From Shimia sp. (GTDB lineage: Bacteria > Pseudomonadota > Alphaproteobacteria > Rhodobacterales > Rhodobacteraceae), in NCBI GenBank assembly GCA_024224295.1, contig JAAENN010000374.1, positions 1 to 64,000 on the forward strand: a stretch of DNA of 64,000 bases, in the 5' to 3' direction. How positions within the stretch are numbered: the first letter of the stretch is position 1; each line of letters opens with the position of its first letter. A program made the position numbers and the translations under genes. Below the pieces are notes generated by a model, which saw only the letters and a program-made list of their open reading frames with translations, did not search any database and was not told the DNA's origin. Positions 35,020-43,677 of this stretch are shown here, piece by piece.

Positions 35020-36114
35020 ATGGCGTTTTTCTCAAAGCTCAAAGATAAGCTGTTCAAATCGTCGTCCAAACTGGACGAGGGACTTGAGGCGATTGTTGAA
35101 GATGGTGGCGAAGAGACCGAAGCTGTTGCGGTTGCAAACGCTCCCGTGGAGCAGTCCGCGCCCGCCGCTGTTGAGGTGGAGCCAGCGCCGGTTGCGGAAG
35201 AAAAATCGCCGACCGAGGCTCCCAAGTCCGGTATTCTGTCGCGCCTGACCGGTCAGAACCAAAGCGGTCCGGTTGTGAAGCGTGTGTTGGACGACGATAT
35301 GCTCGAGCAGCTGGAAGAGCTGTTGATTGCCTCGGATATGGGCGTGGACACGGCGTTACGGGTGACCGCGAATATTGCGGAAGGTCGTTTGGGCCGGCGG
35401 GTCTCCACGCAGGAAATCAAAGAGATTTTGGCGACTGAAGTGGCGCGGATCATGGAGACCGTGGCGCGCCCGATGCCGTTATACCCGTCCAAGCCACAAG
35501 TTGTGCTGGTTGTCGGGGTTAATGGGTCCGGCAAGACCACCACCATTGGCAAGCTGGCCAGCCAATTCAGGTCTGCAGGTAAATCTGTGGTGATTGCCGC
35601 CGGAGATACGTTCCGCGCCGCAGCAGTGGAGCAGTTACAGGTTTGGGGCGAACGCGCGGGTGTGCCGGTTTTGACAGCGCCAGAGGGCTCGGACCCCGCG
35701 AGCCTGGCTTATGACGCGATGGCCAAGGCGGAAGCAGAAGGTGCAGACCTGCTCATGATCGACACGGCTGGGCGTTTGCAAAACCGTCAAGACTTGATGG
35801 AGGAACTCGCCAAGATTGTACGGGTGATCCGCAAGAAAGACCCAGATGCGCCGCACAACACGCTGCTGGTGCTGGACGCAACGACTGGCCAAAACGCCGT
35901 CAGTCAGGTGGAGACCTTCCAAAAGTTGGCGGATGTGTCTGGACTGGTGATGACCAAGCTCGACGGCACGGCGAAGGGCGGCATTCTTGTGAGCCTTGCG
36001 GACAAATTTGGCCTGCCGATTCACGCGATTGGTGTGGGTGAGCAGATTGACGATCTGCAACCGTTTGATCCCGAAGAGTTTGCTGCGGCCTTGATTGGTC
36101 TGGAGCAGGGGTGA
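35020..36114 (+). CDS. ftsY: Signal recognition particle receptor FtsY
   Basis: A 364-residue SRP-receptor GTPase that docks ribosome-SRP complexes on the inner membrane. An acidic, Val/Ala/Glu-rich N-terminal domain (about residues 20-75) is followed by the helical N domain and the GTPase domain. The G1 motif is GVNGSGKTTT; DTFRAAAVEQL, DTAGRLQ and TKLDGTAKGG follow. The C-terminal DDLQPFDPEEF matches the family. It is followed by a transporter gene 28 bases downstream and then yciB. Confidence 0.96.
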   Translation: MAFFSKLKDKLFKSSSKLDEGLEAIVEDGGEETEAVAVANAPVEQSAPAAVEVEPAPVAEEKSPTEAPKSGILSRLTGQNQSGPVVKRVLDDDMLEQLEELLIASDMGVDTALRVTANIAEGRLGRRVSTQEIKEILATEVARIMETVARPMPLYPSKPQVVLVVGVNGSGKTTTIGKLASQFRSAGKSVVIAAGDTFRAAAVEQLQVWGERAGVPVLTAPEGSDPASLAYDAMAKAEAEGADLLMIDTAGRLQNRQDLMEELAKIVRVIRKKDPDAPHNTLLVLDATTGQNAVSQVETFQKLADVSGLVMTKLDGTAKGGILVSLADKFGLPIHAIGVGEQIDDLQPFDPEEFAAALIGLEQG

Positions 36115-36142
36115 GTTTGCTCCGATCAGATGAAAGCCTGAC

Positions 36143-37048
36143 ATGAGCGCTTGGCTGGTCTCTTTGGAAGGGACAGCCGCTGGCCAGCAGTTGGCCTTGG
36201 CGCTGGCGTTGTCCGCAGCGTTTCTGCACGCAGTCTTTGGCGCACTTCAAAAAGGACGGCATGATCCGTGGCTTACCCGCGGTGCTATTGATTTTAGCTA
36301 TGCGGTAATGGCGGCGCCGTTTGCGCTGTTTGTTGTGCCTTGGCCGGAGCCGCATATGTGGCTGATTTTCTTCGGCGCGTTTTTTATCCATACCGGTTAT
36401 AAACTGTTGCAGAGCTGGGCCTACAGCAAAGGGGCCTTCACGGTAGTCTATCCGGTTGTGCGCGGGGTGGGGCCGTTTTTTACTGTCATCGGTGCCTATC
36501 TGATTTTCGGTGAGACCTTTAGTGGGGTGCAGTGGTTTGGCGTTGCGGTGCTGATGGCGGGTATTCTCGGCCTCGCGGTTTATAACATGGTGTTCATGAC
36601 CGAAGGGCGGGAGACTCTGGTCGCTGCGATGGTTATTGCGGTGTTCACGGGCTTTTTTGTGGCGCTTTACACCACATATGACGCGTTTGGCATTCGCGCG
36701 ACAGCGGACCCTTTCACCTTCCTGGCGTGGTTCTTCCTGATCGACGGGTTGGTGTTTCCGGTTTTGGCGACGAGGAAGTATCGTGCCGTGGTGAACCCAC
36801 CTGCACTTGGCCCGCTGATGACGCGCGGCTTTATTGGCGGGTTGGTGGCCTTTGCCAGCTTTGGATCGGTGATGTTGGCAACGCGCCTCGACAATGTCGG
36901 GGAAGCGGCGGTTTTGCGTGAAACCTCGCCAGTGTTTGCCGCGCTCATTGGCTGGTTGTTCCTGAAAGAGACCGTCGGCCCGCGCCGGATTGCCTTGATG
37001 GCATTGATTGCGCTGGGGGCTGTGATAGTGGAAGTGGGCAGGCAATAG
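36143..37048 (+). CDS. DMT-superfamily (EamA) transporter
   Basis: A 301-residue inner-membrane protein with about ten hydrophobic helices in two EamA repeats. The second repeat contains ETSPVFAALIGWLFLKETVGP, a hallmark of drug/metabolite transporters. The gene sits between ftsY and yciB with short gaps (28 and 9 bases), so it is probably in the same operon. Its substrate cannot be told. Confidence 0.88.
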   Translation: MSAWLVSLEGTAAGQQLALALALSAAFLHAVFGALQKGRHDPWLTRGAIDFSYAVMAAPFALFVVPWPEPHMWLIFFGAFFIHTGYKLLQSWAYSKGAFTVVYPVVRGVGPFFTVIGAYLIFGETFSGVQWFGVAVLMAGILGLAVYNMVFMTEGRETLVAAMVIAVFTGFFVALYTTYDAFGIRATADPFTFLAWFFLIDGLVFPVLATRKYRAVVNPPALGPLMTRGFIGGLVAFASFGSVMLATRLDNVGEAAVLRETSPVFAALIGWLFLKETVGPRRIALMALIALGAVIVEVGRQ

Positions 37049-37057
37049 GGACGTGAC

Positions 37058-37678
37058 ATGGCTGAGAATACTTCTGAGAAAAAGATCAACCCGATGCTCA
37101 AGATGGGCTTGGAGATGGGGCCGATTGTGGTGTTCTTTGTCGCCTATCTGCGGCTGAGGGATCAAACGATCGAGATTGGTGGGGTGGCCTATGACGGCTT
37201 CATTGTTGCCACCGCCGGGTTCATTCCACTGTTGATCCTGACCACAGGGATTCTCTGGAAACTGACCGGCAAGCTTTCAAAGATGCAGGTGGCCACTTTG
37301 GTGCTTGTGATCCTGTTTGGCGGTCTTTCGGTTTGGCTCAACGACGAGCGGTTCTTTAAGATGAAGCCAACCATGATTTATTTGCTGTTTGGCGGGGCAT
37401 TGGGCATAGGCCTGCTGCGCGGGCAGAGTTATTTGAAGTTTGTCATGGAAGAGATGATGCCCCTGAAAGAAGAGGGGTGGATGTTGCTAACGAGGCGTTT
37501 GACGGCGTTTTTCGTAGGTTTGGCAGTGCTGAACGAAGTGATCTGGCGCACGCAAAGTACAGATACTTGGGTGTATTTTAAAACCTTTGGTCTGACAGCA
37601 GCGGTGTTCATTTTCTTCATGACCCAGGGCAAGATTTTTCAGGACTACGCGCTGGAAGAAGAGTCCGACGAAGCCTGA
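37058..37678 (+). CDS. yciB: YciB/IspZ septation-associated membrane protein
   Basis: A 206-residue inner-membrane protein with five or six hydrophobic segments. The family motifs are LEMGPIVVFF, GGLSVWLNDERFFKMKPT and the NEVIWR segment near residue 165. In E. coli YciB affects cell-envelope integrity and septation and interacts with division proteins. Position and spacing suggest co-transcription with ftsY. Confidence 0.93.
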   Translation: MAENTSEKKINPMLKMGLEMGPIVVFFVAYLRLRDQTIEIGGVAYDGFIVATAGFIPLLILTTGILWKLTGKLSKMQVATLVLVILFGGLSVWLNDERFFKMKPTMIYLLFGGALGIGLLRGQSYLKFVMEEMMPLKEEGWMLLTRRLTAFFVGLAVLNEVIWRTQSTDTWVYFKTFGLTAAVFIFFMTQGKIFQDYALEEESDEA

Positions 37679-37741
37679 GAAGGCGCTGCCTTGCGAGCGG
37701 TGACCCTCTGAGGAAATTTGTCGTGCTAAACTTAAGCGGCA

Positions 37742-38425
37742 CTATGGCCCAAATAAATCTTTTTGTACCCATGTGTCGGATCTGTCTGCCCGCAGATCGG
37801 CGTGTAGTGCGCGGCCTCGGCGCAGGGCTGGGCGCTCCCACAAGGCTTTGAGCCAGCGCGCCATGTGGGGTTTGTCCCCCAAGGTTTGTTCTTGTCCTTG
37901 CCACAGTGAAGCCCAGCCCCAAGCGGACATATCTGCGATGGAGTAGAAATCACCTGCTAAGTATTCATTCTTAGCAAGTCGGCGATCCAGCACGCCATAG
38001 AGACGGGCGGTCTCGTCGCGATAGCGGGCCTTTGCGTAGGCGATGTCTTCAGGCGCGTATTTTAGGAAATGGTGGGTTTGTCCGGCCATGGGGCCCAGCC
38101 CGCCCATTTGCCACATGAGCCATTCTTCAACCGCGACCCGTTCGCGTGCTGTTGTGCCCAGAAACTTGCCGGTTTTGCGCGCGAGGTAGAGCAAAATCGC
38201 GCCGCTTTCGAAAACCGAAATTGGCTGGCTGTCCGGCCCCTCTGGATCGACAATTGCGGGCATACGATTGTTCGGCGCGATCTTGAGAAAGTCCTCGGCA
38301 AATTGATCTCCTTTACCAATGTTGATCAGGTGGGGCGTGTAAGGGAGCCCCATTTCCTCAAGCGCAATAGAGACTTTCCAGCCGTTGGGTGTCGGCCAGT
38401 AGTAGAGATCAATGGTCTGTTGCAT
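37742..38425 (-). CDS. Glutathione S-transferase, YfcG/Ure2p-like
   Basis: A 227-residue GST with an N-terminal thioredoxin-like domain (IDLYYWPTPNGWKVSIALEE, with NRMPAIVDP holding the cis-Pro and FESGAILLYLA binding glutathione). The helical C-terminal domain includes YSIADMSAWGW. The TPNGWKV opening, with Asn following Thr/Pro, places it with YfcG-type enzymes, which reduce disulfides with glutathione. It is 37 bases downstream of the hydrolase gene on the same strand. Confidence 0.9.
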   Translation of the reverse strand: MQQTIDLYYWPTPNGWKVSIALEEMGLPYTPHLINIGKGDQFAEDFLKIAPNNRMPAIVDPEGPDSQPISVFESGAILLYLARKTGKFLGTTARERVAVEEWLMWQMGGLGPMAGQTHHFLKYAPEDIAYAKARYRDETARLYGVLDRRLAKNEYLAGDFYSIADMSAWGWASLWQGQEQTLGDKPHMARWLKALWERPALRRGRALHADLRADRSDTWVQKDLFGP

Positions 38426-38462
38426 GGGCGCTCCTCAAAATTGAGGTGCCATGATGCGGTTT

Positions 38463-39374
38463 TTAGACCGTACTGCAAGATGGTGGTGGCATAGATGAGC
38501 GCGAAGCTGCAAGGCAGTTGCGCGGCGCTAACCGTGTTTGCAGTCGCTCCAGAGAAAAGACGTCCGGCTTTCGCAAAAGATCGCTGTAAAACGCCATGGC
38601 GCCCTCTCGCAAATATGGCGACCAATGGCAGAACCAGTATGAAGGGCGGGCGATATCATGCCCCAACGTACTGAGATTGGAAAGAGTGGTTCTGTTATCG
38701 AGACGAATGGTGAGGGCATTGGGGGCGTCAAACCCGCGGCCGATGGAGCGGTCGTGAGATCCTGGCCGTCCCAGTAGCCGCTCAAACAGGATGTCGTAGA
38801 AGGCATTTTCACTACTGACGATGTTAAAGAGCTCCACGTGCTTGCCTGCATCCGTTCTCAGGGCTGCCGCTACACAGGGCCTGAACACAGCGCCATTCAA
38901 GAATATGACCCTGCCAATATCACCTGATGAAAGGCGATGGATGGTTTGCAGGGACAGATAGGCTCCCATGGAATGCGCGACCAAGTTTATTCGCCGATGT
39001 GGTGCCACGCGTCGAATCTGCCGGATGAGAGTTGCGAGAGCGAAGGACGCGCGGACAGCAGAGCGCAAAGCCTGTTTGAGAGAACCGCGGGCATGCCAGC
39101 CAAAAGCGATTCCTACACCGCTGTTTTCAGATTGGGACAAAAAACCAAGTCGGTCAGGCCAACTGACGGCCTTGGCGCAATTCGCATCTATTGGAGCGAA
39201 TATGTGTGCGTGAGGACAATGCTGGGCGGAGTTGGGCTGAAACTTATAGCCGTGCAGCATGACGGTGATGGGGCCGTTGGTTTCTAAGGCGCGGTTAAGG
39301 ACTGGCATCAAAGGGGCATCGGTACCATGCAGCACCGGTTTGCGGCCTTCTGCGTTAATCCGAATGAGCGCCAT
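38463..39374 (-). CDS. Alpha/beta-hydrolase
   Basis: A 303-residue serine-hydrolase-like protein. ITVMLHGYKFQP is the strand leading to the oxyanion hole, and LVAHSMGAYLS is the nucleophile elbow (Ser in AHSMGA). A likely His lies near the GHDIARPSYW segment. No signal peptide is seen. It resembles DUF900/esterase-like hydrolases, but substrate and family cannot be fixed. It is probably transcribed together with the GST gene. Confidence 0.78.
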   Translation of the reverse strand: MALIRINAEGRKPVLHGTDAPLMPVLNRALETNGPITVMLHGYKFQPNSAQHCPHAHIFAPIDANCAKAVSWPDRLGFLSQSENSGVGIAFGWHARGSLKQALRSAVRASFALATLIRQIRRVAPHRRINLVAHSMGAYLSLQTIHRLSSGDIGRVIFLNGAVFRPCVAAALRTDAGKHVELFNIVSSENAFYDILFERLLGRPGSHDRSIGRGFDAPNALTIRLDNRTTLSNLSTLGHDIARPSYWFCHWSPYLREGAMAFYSDLLRKPDVFSLERLQTRLAPRNCLAASRSSMPPPSCSTV

Positions 39375-39469
39375 GGTGGCTTCCCCTTTTCACCTGTATT
39401 CAGTTTGGCGCCAAATGGTGCAGATTACGTAAAGCGGGCGTAACAGCACTGTGACGTGCCCCGCGTGGC

Positions 39470-39498
39470 TTGACGTTTGTGGCGTTGCGGCGTAACCC
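39470..39498 (+). promoter_or_regulatory. Possible promoter of the metZ riboswitch transcript
   Basis: TTGACG (39470-39475) is followed, after a 17-base spacer, by TAACCC (39493-39498). The -35 box is good, the -10 box poor. Transcription from it would begin just before the riboswitch. Confidence 0.35.
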
Positions 39499-39500
39499 GC

Positions 39501-39556
39501 AGGCGTGGCGATTTGTTACCGGATTGCGGGCCACGTTAAAGATGCCGCTAAAGAGG
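39501..39556 (+). promoter_or_regulatory. SAM-II riboswitch upstream of metZ
   Basis: The compact S-adenosylmethionine-sensing pseudoknot. P1 pairs CGTGG (39504-39508) with CCACG (39531-39535). The conserved CGATTTG lies in the loop after the 5' arm, TTGC comes before the 3' arm, and the downstream strand reads GTTAAAGATGCCGCTAAAGAGG, matching the conserved TTAAA and GCTAAA blocks. It lies 81 bases before metZ, the expected place, and is followed at once by a terminator hairpin. SAM binding should reduce metZ expression. Confidence 0.9.
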
Positions 39557-39568
39557 TCAGGACGAAGG

Positions 39569-39605
39569 AGCCCCTTCCGCTTGGCCGGAACGGGGCTTTT
39601 TATTT
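39569..39605 (+). terminator. Terminator hairpin forming the riboswitch expression platform
   Basis: An AGCCCC-TTCCG arm (39569-39579) pairs with CGGAA-C-GGGGCT (39586-39597) with one bulged C, followed by TTTTTATTT. It lies between the SAM-II aptamer and metZ, so it can act as the off-switch by early termination. Confidence 0.85.
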
Positions 39606-39636
39606 GGGCTGGTCAGAGAGGCCCGGGAGAGATGAC

Positions 39637-40824
39637 ATGAGCGATTGGAACAAACGCACAAAGCTGGTGCATGGTGGGACGCGGCGGAGCCAATACAACG
39701 AGGTGAGTGAGGCGATCTTCCTCACCCAAGGCTTTGTCTATGACAGCGCGGAGCAGGCTGAAGCCCGTTTCATCGAAACCGGTGAAGATGAATTCATCTA
39801 TGCGCGCTATGGCAACCCAACAGTGGCAATGTTCGAAGAGCGAATTGCAGCGCTTGAGGGGGCAGAAGATGCTTTTGCCACGGCCAGTGGCATGGCGGCG
39901 GTCAGCGGTGCGTTGACCTCTATGCTGAAGGCCGGTGATCACGTGGTGTCGGCCAAGGCACTGTTTGGCTCTTGCATCTACGTGTTGCAGGACATTCTAG
40001 GCCGTTATGGCGTGGAAGTCACCTTTGTTGACGGCACGGATTTGGCGGCCTGGAAGGCAGCGATGCGTCCGGACACAAAGGCGGTGTTCTTTGAAAGCAT
40101 GTCTAACCCGACGCTGGAGGTGATCAACATCACCGCCGTGGCGCAAATAGCCCATGAAGTGGGTGCGATCGTTCTGGTAGATAATGTGTTTTCCACACCA
40201 GTGTTTTCGAATGCCATAGAGCAAGGCGCGGATGTGGTGATCTATTCGGCGACCAAGCATATCGACGGCCAAGGACGCGCGCTTGGCGGGGTTGTTCTTG
40301 GGACCAAGGACTTCATCCGTGGCACGCTGGAGCCATACATGAAGCATACAGGTGGCAGCATGAGCCCGTTTAACGCTTGGGTGATGCTGAAAGGTCTGGA
40401 AACCATTGATCTGCGCGTACGGGCGCAGGCGGATAGTGCTTTGGCGATTGCTGCTGCTTTGGAAGGCAATCCAGCGTTGGAGCGCACGATTTACCCCGGT
40501 TTGGAGAGCCACGCGCAGGCCGCCCTAGTGAAGAAGCAGTTGGATGGCAATGGCGGCACGGTTCTGTCTCTGGATATCAAAGGCGGGCGCGAAGCGGCGT
40601 TTAAGTTCCTGAACGCGCTAGAAATCGCGGTTATTTCAAACAACCTAGGGGACGCGAAGTCGATTGCCACGCATCCAGCGACGACGACTCACCAGCGTCT
40701 TCCAGATGAGGTCAAGGCGGACTTGGGGATCACCCCTGGCCTGGTGCGGTTCTCCGTTGGATTGGAAGACTCTGATGATCTGATCAAGGACATGACCCAT
40801 GCTATTGAGGCCTCGCAAACCTAA
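39637..40824 (+). CDS. metZ: O-succinylhomoserine sulfhydrylase
   Basis: A 395-residue PLP enzyme of the Cys/Met metabolism family. It joins O-succinylhomoserine and sulfide to make homocysteine, bypassing cystathionine. The PLP lysine is Lys207 in IYSATKHIDG, and YARYGNPTVAMFEE, ATASGMAAVSG and NPTLEV are typical. Start ATG 39637 is chosen because the longer open frame runs through the SAM-II riboswitch and terminator. Choice of O-succinyl over O-acetyl substrate is by resemblance only. Confidence 0.92.
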   Translation: MSDWNKRTKLVHGGTRRSQYNEVSEAIFLTQGFVYDSAEQAEARFIETGEDEFIYARYGNPTVAMFEERIAALEGAEDAFATASGMAAVSGALTSMLKAGDHVVSAKALFGSCIYVLQDILGRYGVEVTFVDGTDLAAWKAAMRPDTKAVFFESMSNPTLEVINITAVAQIAHEVGAIVLVDNVFSTPVFSNAIEQGADVVIYSATKHIDGQGRALGGVVLGTKDFIRGTLEPYMKHTGGSMSPFNAWVMLKGLETIDLRVRAQADSALAIAAALEGNPALERTIYPGLESHAQAALVKKQLDGNGGTVLSLDIKGGREAAFKFLNALEIAVISNNLGDAKSIATHPATTTHQRLPDEVKADLGITPGLVRFSVGLEDSDDLIKDMTHAIEASQT

Positions 40825-40852
40825 AGGTGGCGGGACGTCGGAGCAAGATTTG

Positions 40853-40883
40853 GGCGCGCGACAGAAGGGTCGGGCGCCTTTTG
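40853..40883 (+). terminator. Rho-independent terminator after metZ
   Basis: Ten-base arms (40853-40862 and 40869-40878) pair with a single G-G mismatch around the AGAAGG loop and are followed by TTTTG. Confidence 0.65.
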
Positions 40884-41002
40884 CGTCCTTTGGTGTAGAG
40901 TGAACCAAGGTGTCGTTTTTTGCGTATGTGTTAACGATATTAGCATTTTGTCGACGGACTGACTAAGTTAGTGAGGCGACAGCAGGTAAAAGGCGCTTGG
41001 CT

Positions 41003-42103
41003 ATGAATGTTCAGACTTCCAAGACCCAGACTGAAATGACACGGGAAGAGGCAGCAGAGGCGCTGGCGCGTTTGCGGGCGTGGGCGCAATCTGCGTCTGT
41101 GACCGAAATAGCCGAGCTGGACCCGGCAGTTGCGCGGTTGTTGCCGGATCAGCCGCTGGCGAACTATCCGGATCTGTCACGGAAGTATCCCGAGGATTTT
41201 GAAGCGACGCCTGAGTACCGAGCAACTTTGCCAGACCTGCAGAATGGTCCAGAGAGCCTGATCAAAGGCGAAAAGCAGCAAATTCAGCATGTGGGGATTT
41301 CCAATTTCCGCCTGCCTATCCGGTTTCACACACGCGACAATGGTGACATCACGTTGGAGACCAGCGTCACCGGCACCGTTAGCTTGGAGGCTGATAAGAA
41401 GGGCATCAACATGTCCCGGATTATGCGGTCGTTTTACAAGCACGCGGAGAAAACCTTTAGCTTCAGCGTGATGGAAGCGGCTCTGGCAGATTACATAACC
41501 GATCTGGAGAGTTTTGATGCGCGGTTGCAGATGCGGTTTTCGTACCCGATGAAGATAAAGTCATTGCGGTCCGGTCTCGAAGGCTATCAGTATTATGATA
41601 TTGCTCTGGAAAAAGTGCAGCACGGCGAGACCACACATAAGATCATGCATTTGGACTATGTGTATTCCTCAACCTGCCCATGTTCTCTGGAACTCAGCGA
41701 ACACGCGCGCATGTCACGTGGTCAACTGGCCTCACCACACTCTCAGCGTTCGGTTGCGCGAATTTCGGTTGAGATTGTCGACCGTCCACGGGTCTGGTTT
41801 GAAGACCTGATTGATCTTGCTCGCGCCGCCGTGCCGACCGAAACACAGGTTATGGTGAAGCGCGAAGATGAACAGGCTTTTGCCGAACTTAATGCAGCCA
41901 ACCCGATCTTTGTTGAAGATGCCGCGCGTCTGTTTTGTGAGAAGCTAAAGGCAGACCGGCGCATTGGTGATTTTCGAGTTGTCGCGAGCCACCAGGAAAG
42001 CTTGCATAGTCATGATGCCGTGTCAGTTCTGACAGACGGTCCCTTGTTTGCCTCTGAAAGCATCGACCCCAAGCTTTTCACCACTTTGTTTCACGTCGGA
42101 TAA
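41003..42103 (+). CDS. folE2: GTP cyclohydrolase FolE2
   Basis: A 366-residue type IB GTP cyclohydrolase I, which makes dihydroneopterin triphosphate, the first step of folate synthesis. FolE2 enzymes can use Mn in place of the Zn needed by FolE. The signature YSSTCPCSLELSEHARM is present, with IQHVGISNFRLPI in the N-terminal half. ATG 41003 is preferred over a TTG two codons upstream. The other folate genes (folB, folP) are 14 kb away. The upstream region holds a near-palindrome (40931-40947) of the kind bound by metal-responsive regulators. Confidence 0.95.
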   Translation: MNVQTSKTQTEMTREEAAEALARLRAWAQSASVTEIAELDPAVARLLPDQPLANYPDLSRKYPEDFEATPEYRATLPDLQNGPESLIKGEKQQIQHVGISNFRLPIRFHTRDNGDITLETSVTGTVSLEADKKGINMSRIMRSFYKHAEKTFSFSVMEAALADYITDLESFDARLQMRFSYPMKIKSLRSGLEGYQYYDIALEKVQHGETTHKIMHLDYVYSSTCPCSLELSEHARMSRGQLASPHSQRSVARISVEIVDRPRVWFEDLIDLARAAVPTETQVMVKREDEQAFAELNAANPIFVEDAARLFCEKLKADRRIGDFRVVASHQESLHSHDAVSVLTDGPLFASESIDPKLFTTLFHVG

Positions 42104-42147
42104 CCGCGCTGTTGTCAGGGCGAGTTGTGTCGTTTGCGAAATAGAAC

Positions 42148-42177
42148 AGAAGGCTATGCGCCCTCTGCCTTCTTTTG
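42148..42177 (+). terminator. Possible terminator after folE2
   Basis: Seven-base arms AGAAGGC (42148-42154) and GCCTTCT (42167-42173) with a 12-base loop, followed by TTT. The loop is long and the T tract short, so this is moderate support only. Confidence 0.5.
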
Positions 42178-42228
42178 GGCGGTGGAACGCGCTTGACAGC
42201 GGCTGGCGCAACCGCCAACCCTTCGGCC

Positions 42229-43677
42229 ATGCTGGACTTACGACCCGTTGGATATGTGATCGGCCTTTTGGTGGCGATATTGGGCGTGGCCATGCTTGTG
42301 CCCATGCTCGTAGACCTGTTGGGAGGCACGGCGCATTGGGAAGCCTTCTTTTTGAGTGCTGTTATCACCTGTCTCGCGGGAGCTATGGTTGCGTTGTCCT
42401 GTCACAACGGACGCGGTGATGGGCTTTCGTTGCAGCAGACCTTTTTGCTCACTACAGGCGTTTGGGTGGCATTGCCGATGTTTGGGGCTTTGCCATTTAT
42501 GCTCGGTGCCACTGAGGCACGGGTTGTCGATGCAGTCTTTGAGGCGATGAGCGGACTAACTACCACGGGTTCCACTGTGTTCTCTGGTTTAGAGGAGCTT
42601 CCGCGCGGAATGTTGCTTTGGCGTGGGTTGTTACAGTGGCTTGGCGGTATCGGTATCATCGTTGTAGCTATGGTGTTTTTGCCAGAATTGCGCGTTGGCG
42701 GGATGCAGATCTTCCGCAGTGAAGGCTTTGATACCTTCGGGAAAATTTTGCCTCGAGCCACGGAAATAAGTAGTCGAATTTCCGTAATTTATGTCACGCT
42801 CACAGTGGCCTGTGCGTTTGCTTATGTCATCACCGGTATGGAACCGTTTGACGCGGTGGTGCATGCGATGACAACCATCGCCACTGGCGGTTTTGCCAAT
42901 TACGATACCTCCTTTGGGGCGTTCTCTGTTGGTACGGAATACGTTGCGGTTGTTTTTATGTTGCTTGCTGCTTTGCCCTTTGTACGGTTTGTGCAACTTA
43001 CTGCCGGAAGCGCGCGACCATTGTTGCAGGATTCGCAGATCCGGACGTTCTTTCTGACCGTCGGTGTGATTGTGATCATGCTCACAAGCTGGCAGGTGCT
43101 TAGCAATGGGTTGGGCAGTGAGGCAGGTTTTCGCAAAGTCCTATTCAACACGACATCCATTGTGACCGGAACTGGCTATGCGAGTGCGGACTATATGCAG
43201 TGGGGCGGCTTCCCGGTCTCAGTGTTGTTCTTTGCTGGTCTAATTGGGGGCTGTGCGGGATCGACGGCCTGTTCGATCAAAATCTTTCGCTATCAGCTTT
43301 TGTTTGCGACCGTTAAGGCGCAGATTCTTAAAATTCAGCACCCAAGCGGCGTATTTACGCCAAGGTTTCAGGGCCGCAAGATTGAAGATGATGTGCTGGG
43401 CTCCGTGATGAGCTTTTTTGTGTTCTTTACGGTGACACTTGGCGGTCTGGCCGTTCTCTTAGGCATGACGGGGCTAGATTTCACGACGGCCCTTTCAGGG
43501 TCAGCGGCAGCTTTGGCAAATATTGGTCCAGGTTTGGGTGATATCATTGGCCCTGCTGGCAACTTTGCGACTCTGAACGATGCGGCTAAATGGCTTTTGG
43601 CAGCGGGCATGTTGATTGGCCGGCTTGAGCTTTTGGCGGTCTATGTACTCTTTACGGTTCAATTCTGGAGGGCCTAA
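42229..43677 (+). CDS. trkH: TrkH-family potassium uptake permease
   Basis: A 482-residue inner-membrane K+ translocating subunit with the four membrane-pore-membrane repeats of the family. Selectivity-filter-like loops are visible at SGLTTTGSTVF, TTIATGGFANY, SIVTGTGYAS and ANIGPGLGDI. GGCAGSTACSIKIFR is the usual gating segment. TrkH works with cytosolic TrkA, which is not in the window. ATG 42229 is the best family-like start. Its stop overlaps the start of the next gene (TAATG), so the two are translationally coupled. Confidence 0.92.
   Translation: MLDLRPVGYVIGLLVAILGVAMLVPMLVDLLGGTAHWEAFFLSAVITCLAGAMVALSCHNGRGDGLSLQQTFLLTTGVWVALPMFGALPFMLGATEARVVDAVFEAMSGLTTTGSTVFSGLEELPRGMLLWRGLLQWLGGIGIIVVAMVFLPELRVGGMQIFRSEGFDTFGKILPRATEISSRISVIYVTLTVACAFAYVITGMEPFDAVVHAMTTIATGGFANYDTSFGAFSVGTEYVAVVFMLLAALPFVRFVQLTAGSARPLLQDSQIRTFFLTVGVIVIMLTSWQVLSNGLGSEAGFRKVLFNTTSIVTGTGYASADYMQWGGFPVSVLFFAGLIGGCAGSTACSIKIFRYQLLFATVKAQILKIQHPSGVFTPRFQGRKIEDDVLGSVMSFFVFFTVTLGGLAVLLGMTGLDFTTALSGSAAALANIGPGLGDIIGPAGNFATLNDAAKWLLAAGMLIGRLELLAVYVLFTVQFWRA

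Noticed and set aside
35900-37165. A 421-codon open frame on the minus strand across ftsY and the DMT transporter
   Set aside because: Shadow of two well-supported genes; composition rich in Arg, His, Gln and Asn without any domain.
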